Positions 1 to 5,265 of a DNA stretch of 5,352 nucleotides are shown here, piece by piece. Every line of letters starts with the position of its first letter. The stretch's first letter is position 1. The translations under genes were made by a program, and so were the position numbers. The stretch covers positions 1-5,352 of the forward strand of contig JAISPN010000138.1 of NCBI GenBank assembly GCA_031274845.1, in the 5' to 3' direction. The notes under the pieces are model-generated. The model searched no databases. It was not told the DNA's origin and saw only the letters and a program-made list of their open reading frames with translations. This stretch comes from Acidobacteriaceae bacterium (GTDB taxonomy: Bacteria; Acidobacteriota; Vicinamibacteria; Vicinamibacterales; CAVVIG01).

Positions 1-404
1 GTCAGCGGCGCATCCGTGCGGGTGGCCGACACGATCACCGCTTCGCGCACGGGCGCGAGCGCCAGCGTCACCACGACAGGGGTGACGTTCCCTGCAGGGC
101 AGGGGATGGTCGCTGGCGAGAAGCCGCTGAGTGAGACGTCGATCTGGCACGGCGTGGTGCCGGTCAAGACGAAGCGTCCGGTCTCGTCGGCAAAACCAGC
201 GCTCAGCTCGGTGCCGCTGTCGGTGACGATGCGGACAAAGGCGCGCGGGATGGCGTGGCCGGACGGGTCGAGGATCTCGCCAGCGATATCGGCGGCGGCC
301 GCGGTGGACGCGATCAACAGAACGGCAAACGCGGAGAAAAGAGAAAAAACTGGCGAAAGGATGCGGGCAACGCCTGTGCGTTGTCCGCCACGTGGCGAAC
401 TCAT
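1..404 (-). CDS. btuB: TonB-dependent outer-membrane receptor, BtuB-type (vitamin B12 uptake), N-terminal part
   Basis: Partial gene: 134 codons from the ATG at 404-402, continuing past the left edge. Residues 1-38 form a signal peptide, with arginines at 5, 9 and 14, a hydrophobic core at about 19-32 (VFSLFSAFAVLLIA) and an Ala-rich cleavage region near 35-38. Residues 40-117 read as a carboxypeptidase-regulatory-like beta-sandwich (IAGEILDPSG, then DETGRFVL and a proline-rich strand). Residues 121-134 (EAVIVSATRTDAPL) look like a TonB box leading into the plug domain. The barrel lies outside the window. Such receptors import large chelates through the outer membrane using TonB-ExbBD energy. 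The substrate is inferred from the cobalamin riboswitch in its leader, because the barrel cannot be seen. Start choice: a GGGGAG Shine-Dalgarno lies 7 bases upstream. The regulatory-like domain is typical of Acidobacteriota and Bacteroidota receptors and absent from E. coli BtuB, so another corrinoid could be the substrate. Confidence 0.85.
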   Translation of the reverse strand, partial: MSSPRGGQRTGVARILSPVFSLFSAFAVLLIASTAAAADIAGEILDPSGHAIPRAFVRIVTDSGTELSAGFADETGRFVLTGTTPCQIDVSLSGFSPATIPCPAGNVTPVVVTLALAPVREAVIVSATRTDAPL

Positions 405-410
405 GGCTGC

Positions 411-439
411 TCTCCCCGGCGTCTCACGCGCCGAAAAAA
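411..439 (-). promoter_or_regulatory. Hairpin overlapping the receptor Shine-Dalgarno (possible riboswitch expression platform)
   Basis: On the minus strand CGGCG (433-429) pairs with CGCCG (421-417) around a 7-base loop. The helix can be extended by weak U-G and U-A pairs between the T6 tract (439-434) and the ribosome binding site GGGGAGA (417-411). This would bury the Shine-Dalgarno of the receptor. The T6 tract lies 5 bases beyond the P1 helix, so a transcription terminator ending there is the alternative reading, although no compact strong stem sits directly before it. The pairing is seen in the sequence; the regulatory role is inferred. Confidence 0.45.
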
Positions 440-600
440 GACGTCCCCGGAGTGCCAGGTGTCCTGACTTGCGGGTCGTGGCAGCCGCCTCGTCTTCCCA
501 GGCTCGGTAGAGCCCAGTGACGTGCGTGAGGGGTTGCTCGCCGCTTACAGTGGCGGGACCGTGTGGGAATTGCACCCACTTCGCGTGGCCGCCGGGGGGT
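440..600 (-). promoter_or_regulatory. Cobalamin (B12) riboswitch in the receptor leader
   Basis: Read on the minus strand, the conserved blocks of the cobalamin aptamer appear in order: GGTGCAATTCC (576-566), GTCCCGCCACTGTAAGCGG (559-541), GTCACTGG (521-514), GCCTGGGAAG (503-494), GACCCGC (477-471) and the B12 box AAGTCAGGACACCTGGC (470-454). The closing helices can be drawn: P1 is CCCCGG (597-592) with CCGGGG (450-445), and next to it GCCA with TGGC (457-454). The element ends about 40 bases before the receptor start codon. In known cases, binding of adenosyl- or other cobalamin lowers expression of the downstream B12 transport gene. Aptamer identity is very secure. The exact outer boundaries are estimated from the P1 pairing. 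Confidence 0.95.
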
Positions 601-648
601 CTATGTGGTTACGGTCGATCCGGCCGCCGTCTGTGGCCGCCGGAGGGT
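585..648. repeat. Two 16-base direct repeats, one forming the 5' strand of riboswitch P1/P2
   Basis: GTGGCCGCCGGGGGGT (585-600) recurs as GTGGCCGCCGGAGGGT (633-648), with one mismatch and a 48-base period. In the minus-strand transcript the 633-648 copy is made first. It carries the same GCCA and a CUCCGG that could pair with the P1 3' strand using one G-U pair. It is therefore a potential competitor for the closing helix, or simply a duplication. Confidence 0.6.
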
Positions 649-652
649 AGTG

Positions 653-658
653 AGTATA
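653..658 (-). promoter_or_regulatory. Candidate -10 element of the receptor promoter
   Basis: TATACT on the minus strand matches the sigma-70-type -10 consensus at five of six bases. It lies about 50 bases upstream of the riboswitch P1 strand, a sensible distance for a start site near 645. No good -35 hexamer is visible at 16-18 bases spacing, so this rests on position and one hexamer only. Confidence 0.3.
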
Positions 659-672
659 GCGGAACCGCTGTT

Positions 673-730
673 TGGTTGCCTCTGCAACGGTTTTTCTAAT
701 ACGATACCTCGATCGCTCGACGATCGTTTT
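673..730 (+). promoter_or_regulatory. Possible promoter and two short stem-loops ahead of the yjbQ-mqnE-nadA-sod unit
   Basis: A weak promoter can be drawn as TTGGTT (673-678) and TAATAC (697-702) with an 18-base spacer. Two small perfect stems lie here. GTTGC-CTCT-GCAAC (675-688) is followed two bases later by T5 (691-695). CGATCG-CTCGA-CGATCG (710-726) is followed by T4 (727-730). Each has a terminator-like shape but short stems, and no plus-strand gene lies upstream to be terminated. They could be operators or leader attenuators. Nothing else between 600 and 755 looks coding. Confidence 0.3.
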
Positions 731-755
731 GACGACCCAAGTACACGAGGAGAGC

Positions 756-1262
756 ATGAGCAAGAGTTCGACCGTCACTGTTCGCGAAAAGCCGGTTGAA
801 GGTGTGGCTTCCGCGAAGGTGGGAGGCCTCACCATTCACGGCGAAACAATCGTGGTGCAGACCGACCAGCGTATCGAGCTGGTGGACCTGACCAACCGCG
901 TCATGGAATTCGTCCGGCGCTTCAATGTCCGCGAGGGGCTGGTCAGTCTCTGGTCGATGCACACGACCTGCTCGATCTTCATCAACGAATTCCAGACGGC
1001 GCTTTTGTCTGACATCCGCCGCTTCCTCGATCAGATGGTGGCGCGCGATGCCGAGTGGATGCACAACGATCCCGAACACTCGGACTGCGACCGCATGAAC
1101 GCCGACTCGCACTTGCGCGCGTTGCTGCTTGGCCACAATCTCACGTTGCAGGTGAGCGGTGGCGAAGTCGTGCTCGGGCAGTGGCAGCGCATTCTCATGG
1201 CGGAACTCGATGGTCCGCGCGCGCGCTCGCTCCGTATCCAGATCTTCGGAGTGACCGAATAA
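756..1262 (+). CDS. yjbQ: YjbQ/UPF0047 family protein (secondary thiamine-phosphate synthase type)
   Basis: A 168-residue protein. The family signature is clear: HTTCSIFINE at 69-78, HND at 103-105, SHL at 118-120 followed by a LLG turn, and the closing LGQWQRI (140-146) with E150 and DGPR (152-155). The conserved histidines 69, 103 and 119 are the presumed active-site or metal-site residues. E. coli YjbQ has weak thiamine-phosphate synthase activity in vitro; the physiological role of the family is unsettled, so the thiamine label is by family only. No signal peptide is present, so it should be cytosolic. The ATG at 756 is preferred over an upstream GTG at 672 because GAGGAGAG (747-754) lies directly before it. 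Even so, the protein has about 30 extra N-terminal residues relative to the usual roughly 140-residue length. It is the first gene of the four-gene run and lies 28 bases before mqnE. Confidence 0.9.
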   Translation: MSKSSTVTVREKPVEGVASAKVGGLTIHGETIVVQTDQRIELVDLTNRVMEFVRRFNVREGLVSLWSMHTTCSIFINEFQTALLSDIRRFLDQMVARDAEWMHNDPEHSDCDRMNADSHLRALLLGHNLTLQVSGGEVVLGQWQRILMAELDGPRARSLRIQIFGVTE

Positions 1263-1290
1263 CACGAGCCGGTTGCCGGGCGGTCGATTC

Positions 1291-2391
1291 ATGCGCTCTC
1301 GAATTCAGTCTGCCGGCCTTGGCGACATCGAACAGAAAGTGGCGGCCGGTGAACGTCTGACGTTTGCCGACGGCGTCCGTCTGTTCGATACGCCGGATCT
1401 GCTTGCCGTAGGCGCGCTGGCAAACCTTGAGCGCGAACGGCGTCACGGCGCGCGCACCTACTACAACTACAACATCCGGCTCGAAGCGACGAACGTCTGC
1501 ACGGCGAGCTGTCTCTTCTGCTCGTTCGCGCGGCTCAAGCCGGGCGATCCCGGCGCCTACACGATGTCGCTCGAACAGGCGTGGGAGAAGCTGCGCAGCC
1601 GCAGTCATCAGCCGCTCACTGAAATTCACGTCGTCAACGGACTGCACCCGGATCTGCCGTTCAGCTACTACACGGATCTGCTCGACGGCTTCAAGAAGAT
1701 CCGTCCCGACATTCACCTGAAGTGCTTCACCGCCGTCGAGATTGCGTTCTTCGCGGATCTTTACGGGATGACCGACGAGCAGGTGCTTCGAGAGTTGATG
1801 AAGGCCGGCCTCGATTCGTTGCCCGGCGGCGGCGCCGAGATTTTCGCCGAGCGCGTGCGCAAGAAGATCTCGCAGGGGAAGTGCGGCGCCGATCGATATC
1901 TCGACATCCACCGTCTGGCGCACCAGCTTGGTATGCGCTCGAATGTGACGATGCTCTACGGTCACATCGAGACCAACGACGAGCGCATCGATCACATGCT
2001 GCGCGTGCGGGCACTGCAGGACGAGACCGGCGGCTTTCAGGCGTTCATTCCGCTGGCGTTTCATCCGGACAACAACCAGATGCGCAAGTTGCCGGCACCG
2101 ACGGCAGCCGACACGTTGCGCGTGCACGCCGTCGCGCGATTGATGCTCGACAACGTCGCGCACATCAAGGCGTTCTGGGTCGCGACCGGCGTTGATGTGG
2201 CGCAAGCGGCGCTCTGGTTCGGCGCGGACGATCTCGACGGCACGGTGCAGGAAGAGCGGATCTACCACATGGCCGGCTCGAGCACGCCAGAGACGATGAC
2301 GACAAAACAGATTCAGCGGCTGATTGCGGCGGCCGGCCGTCAACCGCTCGAACGCGACACGCTCTACAACATCGTGTCGAGCGTCGCCTGA
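1291..2391 (+). CDS. mqnE: Aminodeoxyfutalosine synthase MqnE (radical SAM, menaquinone futalosine pathway)
   Basis: A 366-residue radical SAM enzyme. It joins SAM to 3-[(1-carboxyvinyl)oxy]benzoate to give 6-amino-6-deoxyfutalosine, the second step of the futalosine route to menaquinone. The [4Fe-4S] motif CX3CX2C is C70-TAS-C74-LF-C77, followed by SFARLKPGDPGAY. Family blocks follow in order: EIHVVNGLHPDLPFSYY (111-127), FTAVEI (146-151), GLDSLPGGGAEIF (173-185), MLYGHIET (221-228), GGFQAFIPLAFHP (247-259), RLMLDNVAHIKAFW (283-296), GADDLDGTV (311-319) and the C-terminal RDTLYN. EIHVVNGLHPD and HIKAFW separate MqnE from its paralogue MqnC, which has a QGG version. The ATG at 1291 has a weak GGGCGG upstream. 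An in-frame TTG at 1273 would add six residues and cannot be excluded. Other mqn genes are not in the window. The gene lies 44 bases before nadA. Confidence 0.95.
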   Translation: MRSRIQSAGLGDIEQKVAAGERLTFADGVRLFDTPDLLAVGALANLERERRHGARTYYNYNIRLEATNVCTASCLFCSFARLKPGDPGAYTMSLEQAWEKLRSRSHQPLTEIHVVNGLHPDLPFSYYTDLLDGFKKIRPDIHLKCFTAVEIAFFADLYGMTDEQVLRELMKAGLDSLPGGGAEIFAERVRKKISQGKCGADRYLDIHRLAHQLGMRSNVTMLYGHIETNDERIDHMLRVRALQDETGGFQAFIPLAFHPDNNQMRKLPAPTAADTLRVHAVARLMLDNVAHIKAFWVATGVDVAQAALWFGADDLDGTVQEERIYHMAGSSTPETMTTKQIQRLIAAAGRQPLERDTLYNIVSSVA

Positions 2392-2435
2392 TCGCCCGAT
2401 CACGAGACGCCAGCATTTCAGCTACGATCGCCAGA

Positions 2436-3602
2436 GTGTCCGGCGCTATCCCCCTGCTCACCGCGTACGAAAAAGGTTGTCTTGCCGAACGGCAGCCGTT
2501 GCCGGATCGGTACATCGGCTTGTCCGACGAGGAGATGGACGCGCGGATTGCCGCGGCGAAGGCGGCGCTCGGCCGGCGGCTGGTGATTCTCGGACACCAC
2601 TATCAGCGAGACGACGTGATCAAGTTCGCCGACTACACCGGCGACTCCTACAAGCTGTCGCATCAGGTCGCGAAGCATCCGGACGCCGAGTTCATCGTGT
2701 TCTGCGGCGTGCACTTCATGGCGGAAAGCGCCGACGTGCTGAGCGCGGATCACCAGCAGGTGATATTGCCGGACCTTGCCGCCGGCTGTTCGATGGCCGA
2801 CATGGCCGATCCCGAACAACTTGAGATCGCGTGGAACGAACTGCAGGCGATGCTGCACGCAGAATCGCCAGTGCGCGCCGACAGCAAGGCGTCCGTGATT
2901 CCGGTGACCTACATCAACTCAGCGGCGTCCATCAAAGCCTTCTGCGGCGAGCGTGGCGGCGTGGTCTGCACCTCGTCGAACGCGGCGGCGACGCTTGCGT
3001 GGGCGTGGGCGCACGGCGAGAAAGTGCTCTTCCTGCCAGATCAACATCTTGGCCGCAACACCGCCTACGCGATGGGCGTGCCGCTCGACGAGATGGCCGT
3101 GTGGGACCCGAACGACGTGCGGGGCGGACTCACGGCGGACGAGGTGCGGCGCGCGCGCATCATCCTCTGGAAGGGACACTGCTCGGTGCACACGCGCTTC
3201 ACCGCGCGTCAGATTCAGCAGGTGCGCGCGCAGCATCCCGGCATCCGCGTCATCGTCCATCCGGAAGTGCCATGGGATGTGGTGCAGGCCGCGGACGAAG
3301 CGGGATCGACCGAGTACATCATTCGTCAGGTGACATCGAGTCCGCCGGGATCGGTGTGGGCGGTGGGGACGGAGATTCACCTCGTCAACCGGCTGGCCGA
3401 CGAGGTCGCGCCCGAGCGGACGGTGTTGTCGATCGATCCGTTCGGCTGTCTCTGTTCGACGATGTTCCGCGTGTCGCCAAATCATTTGCTCTGGGTCCTC
3501 GAAGGCTTAGTTGACGGCGAGGTCCACAACCGTATCGTCGTGCCACCGGACCAGAAGCACTGGACGAAAGTGGCGCTCGATCGCATGCTGTCCATTTCGT
3601 AA
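2436..3602 (+). CDS. nadA: Quinolinate synthase NadA
   Basis: A 388-residue cytosolic Fe-S enzyme. It condenses iminoaspartate with dihydroxyacetone phosphate to give quinolinate for NAD synthesis. Visible family blocks are GHHYQRDDV (53-61), GDSYKLS (69-75), FCGVHFMAESA (89-99), GCSMADM (117-123), VVCTSSNAAATLAWA (176-190), FLPDQHLGRNTA (199-210), KGHCSVHTRFT (246-256), VHPEVPWDVV (274-283), GTEIHLVNRLA (311-321) and CLCSTMF (338-344). By comparison with the Bacillus-type enzyme the three [4Fe-4S] ligands should be Cys118, Cys249 and either Cys338 or Cys340. The length and the long middle section match the Bacillus-like class and not the shorter Thermotoga form. Start: GTG at 2436 with no good Shine-Dalgarno. 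It is chosen because the next in-frame ATG (2535) would cut off 33 residues just before the first conserved block, so the exact start is less certain. No nadB or nadC is visible. Confidence 0.95.
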   Translation: MSGAIPLLTAYEKGCLAERQPLPDRYIGLSDEEMDARIAAAKAALGRRLVILGHHYQRDDVIKFADYTGDSYKLSHQVAKHPDAEFIVFCGVHFMAESADVLSADHQQVILPDLAAGCSMADMADPEQLEIAWNELQAMLHAESPVRADSKASVIPVTYINSAASIKAFCGERGGVVCTSSNAAATLAWAWAHGEKVLFLPDQHLGRNTAYAMGVPLDEMAVWDPNDVRGGLTADEVRRARIILWKGHCSVHTRFTARQIQQVRAQHPGIRVIVHPEVPWDVVQAADEAGSTEYIIRQVTSSPPGSVWAVGTEIHLVNRLADEVAPERTVLSIDPFGCLCSTMFRVSPNHLLWVLEGLVDGEVHNRIVVPPDQKHWTKVALDRMLSIS

Positions 3603-3612
3603 GATTCGATTG

Positions 3613-3633
3613 GGATCGCGCGCCGCGCGATCC
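3613..3633. repeat. Perfect 9-base inverted repeat between nadA and sod
   Basis: GGATCGCGC (3613-3621) and GCGCGATCC (3625-3633) flank a 3-base loop. It sits 10 bases after the nadA stop and ends 7 bases before the sod Shine-Dalgarno AAGGAG (3641-3646). There is no T tract, so it is a poor intrinsic terminator for nadA. It could instead be an operator, an mRNA processing or stability hairpin, or a modulator of sod translation. Confidence 0.55.
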
Positions 3634-3656
3634 TTAGCTCAAGGAGAAGACGCTCA

Positions 3657-4253
3657 ATGGCTCACACACTTCCGCCGCTCTCGTATCCTACCGACGCGCT
3701 CGAACCGTACATCGACAAGCTGACCATGGAGATTCATCACGGGAAGCACCACAACGCCTACGTGACGAATCTGAACGCGGCGCTCGACGCGCACGCGGAT
3801 CTGCAGGGCAAGAGCGCCGAGGATCTCATCAAGAACCTGAGCGCGATTCCGGAATCGATCCGGACCGCGGTGCGCAACAACGCCGGCGGTCATGTGAACC
3901 ACACGATGTTCTGGCAGATCATGGCGCCCAACGCGGGCGGCGCGCCGACGGGGAAGATTGCCGATGCCATCAACGCGTCGTTTGGCAGCTTCGACACATT
4001 CAAGGAGCAGTTCACGAAAGCGGGCCTCGGCCGCTTCGGCAGCGGCTGGGCGTGGGTCGTCAATACCGGCGGCACGCTCGCGATCGAGAGCACCGCGAAT
4101 CAGGACAACCCGAGGATGGCCGGCAAGAAGCCGGTCTTCGGCATCGACGTATGGGAGCACGCCTACTACCTGAAGTACCAAAACCGGCGCCCCGACTACA
4201 TCGGCGCCTGGTGGAACGTCATCAACTGGGCCGCAATCAACGCGCGTCTCTGA
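3657..4253 (+). CDS. sodA: Superoxide dismutase, Mn/Fe family (Mn-type signature)
   Basis: A 198-residue cytosolic enzyme, full length for the family, that disproportionates superoxide to oxygen and hydrogen peroxide. The N-terminal helical hairpin domain begins LPPLSYPTDALEPYID, and the four metal ligands are present: His27 (EIHHGKHHNAYV), His82 (NHTMFW), Asp164 and His168 (DVWEHAYYL). Metal preference is read from second-sphere residues: GGHVNH at 77-82 and the Gln at 149 in NQDNP are Mn-type, whereas Fe enzymes have AAQxxNH and lack this Gln. A cambialistic enzyme is still possible. The start is secure: AAGGAG lies 10 bases before the ATG. There is no signal peptide. It is the last gene of the four-gene run, 54 bases after nadA with a hairpin between, so separate transcription is possible. 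Confidence 0.96.
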   Translation: MAHTLPPLSYPTDALEPYIDKLTMEIHHGKHHNAYVTNLNAALDAHADLQGKSAEDLIKNLSAIPESIRTAVRNNAGGHVNHTMFWQIMAPNAGGAPTGKIADAINASFGSFDTFKEQFTKAGLGRFGSGWAWVVNTGGTLAIESTANQDNPRMAGKKPVFGIDVWEHAYYLKYQNRRPDYIGAWWNVINWAAINARL

Positions 4254-4261
4254 ACATGTGA

Positions 4262-4348
4262 CATCTGGTCATTGGCGGATCGGGGTCGTTCACGCGGCAG
4301 CGAACTCACTGCTGCCGCCGGCGTCCCCACTCGCCCAATGACCAGATG
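4262..4348. repeat. 87-base nested palindrome downstream of sod (possible terminator or MITE/REP-like element)
   Basis: The outer arms CATCTGGTCATTGGCG (4262-4277) and CGCCCAATGACCAGATG (4332-4348) are complementary except for one bulged C. Inside, GGGG (4282-4285) can pair with CCCC (4325-4328), and GCGGCAGC (4294-4301) pairs perfectly with GCTGCCGC (4311-4318) around a 9-base loop. The three stems nest into one long hairpin. It begins 8 bases after the sod stop and ends 18 bases before the broken DUF433 gene. It lacks a T tract and any transposase. It could end the sod transcript, be a small non-autonomous element, or be a remnant of gene insertion. Confidence 0.65.
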
Positions 4349-4366
4349 GAATAAGAAGCAGTGACG

Positions 4367-4643
4367 ATGCCGTTCAATTACCACGATCGCATCAGCAGGA
4401 ATCCCCGGGTGGCGGGCGGTGACGCCGTGATCGCAGGCACGCGTGTCACGTTGCGGGCGGTGCTGGCGAGTGTGGTGGAGGGGGCGACGGTCGGCCGAGA
4501 TCCTCGATGATGTTCCAGCGCTCATCGATGCGGATGTGCGTGCCGCGATTGCGTTCGCGGCTGCGTCGGCGCAGGAGGATCTTCGGTCTCCAACGCTTGT
4601 CAGCGCAACCACGCACAAGGTTCGTGTTCGGCGCCAGTCCTGA
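4367..4643 (+). pseudogene. Frameshifted DUF433 family (antitoxin-like) gene
   Basis: From the ATG at 4367 the protein starts MPFNYHDRISRNPRV, then GGDAVIAGTRVTLRAVLAS and VVEGATV. These are the hallmarks of DUF433: a DRI start, a GG-x-x-VI-x-GTR turn and a small-G-x-(S/T) segment. Reading then runs into a stop at 4508-4510 after 47 residues. In the +1 frame the expected second half follows at once: AEILDDVPALIDADVRAAIAFAA, then a tail ending at 4641-4643. Removing one G at 4493/4494 joins the two halves (ATV to AEIL) into about 91 residues. DUF433 proteins are often the antitoxin partners of PIN-like DUF5615 toxins, but no toxin gene follows here. The Shine-Dalgarno is weak (AGAAG). A sequencing error is the alternative explanation for the frameshift. 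Confidence 0.75.
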
Positions 4644-4701
4644 CTGCCGACTCAACGTGCAGCGGCGCAACGATTTCCGGGGCGTGATGAATACCCCCTA
4701 A

Positions 4702-4860
4702 GCGCGCGTTGTGACATCAGGTGAGGTCATCTGGACCGAGACCAACGCTGGCACTGACTGCGTCAAATTGACCAAGGTCAGATGGGGGCGCGTCGTCAGC
4801 GTGCGCCTCTATCCGGATACCGCCGTCCTCAAACGCTCGCGGCAACGTATTGCCGTGTAA
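4702..4860 (+). pseudogene. Coding remnant resembling the C-terminus of an NTF2/SnoaL-like protein
   Basis: Between a stop at 4699-4701 and the TAA at 4858-4860 the frame reads SGEVIWTETNAGTDCVKL, then VRWGRVVSVRLYPDTAVLK and an arginine-rich end. The strand, W-G-R-V-V, strand, Y-x-D-T pattern is like the last beta strands and helix of small NTF2/SnoaL-fold proteins. A GTG at 4711 could start it, but without a Shine-Dalgarno and with only 49 residues it would lack most of the fold. No matching N-terminal part was found upstream in any frame. The family assignment is from memory of the fold's C-terminal pattern and is tentative. Confidence 0.35.
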
Positions 4861-5060
4861 AGGCGCGAGATTAAGGCGCCGGCAGCGCCCCTCACTTCCC
4901 GATCTGGTCCTCTCATAATCCCGGCGTCTGGTCGTTGACGAATCGTGGTATTCACGGCGGTAACGAGCCCACCTCTGACGTTAGTTCTCCAGAGTCTCTC
5001 AAAGTCTTTTAATTGTAACAGATATGCTTAATGGCTATAAGAAGCATGATTTATATGCGG

Positions 5061-5093
5061 TCATGAGACCTAATGTTGATCATGCGACCTAAT
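5061..5093. repeat. Two 14-base direct repeats in the AT-rich stretch
   Basis: TCATGAGACCTAAT (5061-5074) and TCATGCGACCTAAT (5080-5093) differ at one base and are spaced 19 bases start to start, close to two helical turns. Such spacing would place both copies on the same DNA face, as for a tandem regulator binding site. Function is inferred; there is no anchored gene to assign it to. Confidence 0.55.
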
Positions 5094-5219
5094 AATAGAC
5101 TACCTCATCATTAATAGAATTTGAAGTGTTCAGTCAGATAATTGTGGTATTTGTCTTGTTTAAGATTATTTTTTTGATCAAATATATTAGGCAAGATTCG
5201 ATGACACATATGAGCATTG

Positions 5220-5265
5220 AAAAAAATAGAGGCAATAGGCTGAGGTTATTGTTTGGCAGCCTATT
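5220..5265 (-). terminator. Weak candidate minus-strand terminator
   Basis: AATAGGCTG (5234-5242) and CAGCCTATT (5257-5265) are a perfect 9-base inverted repeat with a 14-base loop. Read on the minus strand the stem is followed, after 7 bases, by a run of seven T (5226-5220). This would suit the end of a minus-strand gene entering from the right edge. The gap between stem and T run and the long loop make it a poor intrinsic terminator. It could equally be an operator, and it lies inside the open plus-strand frame at 5201. Confidence 0.25.

Noticed and set aside
16..510. Long plus-strand reading frame of 164 codons over the receptor and riboswitch
   Set aside because: It is antisense to the signal peptide and domain-bearing receptor gene and runs through the riboswitch; its translation is low-complexity with no family pattern.
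1195..2403. 402-codon minus-strand frame opposite mqnE
   Set aside because: It is an antisense shadow of a high-GC gene: Arg/His/Val-rich translation without motifs, while the plus strand shows full MqnE conservation.
4262..4348. Integron attC-like site
   Set aside because: The palindrome lacks the core-site pattern (RYYYAAC and GTTRRRY) at its ends and the characteristic extrahelical bases.
4196..4618. 140-codon minus-strand frame across the palindrome and DUF433 region
   Set aside because: It overlaps the sod end, the palindrome and the DUF433 gene, has no recognisable motif, and its translation reads as mirrored low-complexity sequence.
4722..4787. Inverted repeat GGTCATCTGGACC with a GACCAAGGTCAGATGG partner, similar in wording to the arms at 4262 and 4348
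   Set aside because: The match is broken by several mismatches and lies within the coding-like remnant; it is too weak to claim a second copy of the palindrome family.
4875..4889. GGCGC/GCGCC hairpin after the remnant stop codon as an intrinsic terminator
   Set aside because: There are only five stem pairs and no T tract follows.
5024..5092. 22-codon plus-strand mini-frame starting MLNGYKKHD
   Set aside because: It has no Shine-Dalgarno, is too short to judge, and runs through the direct repeats; chance in AT-rich DNA is more likely.
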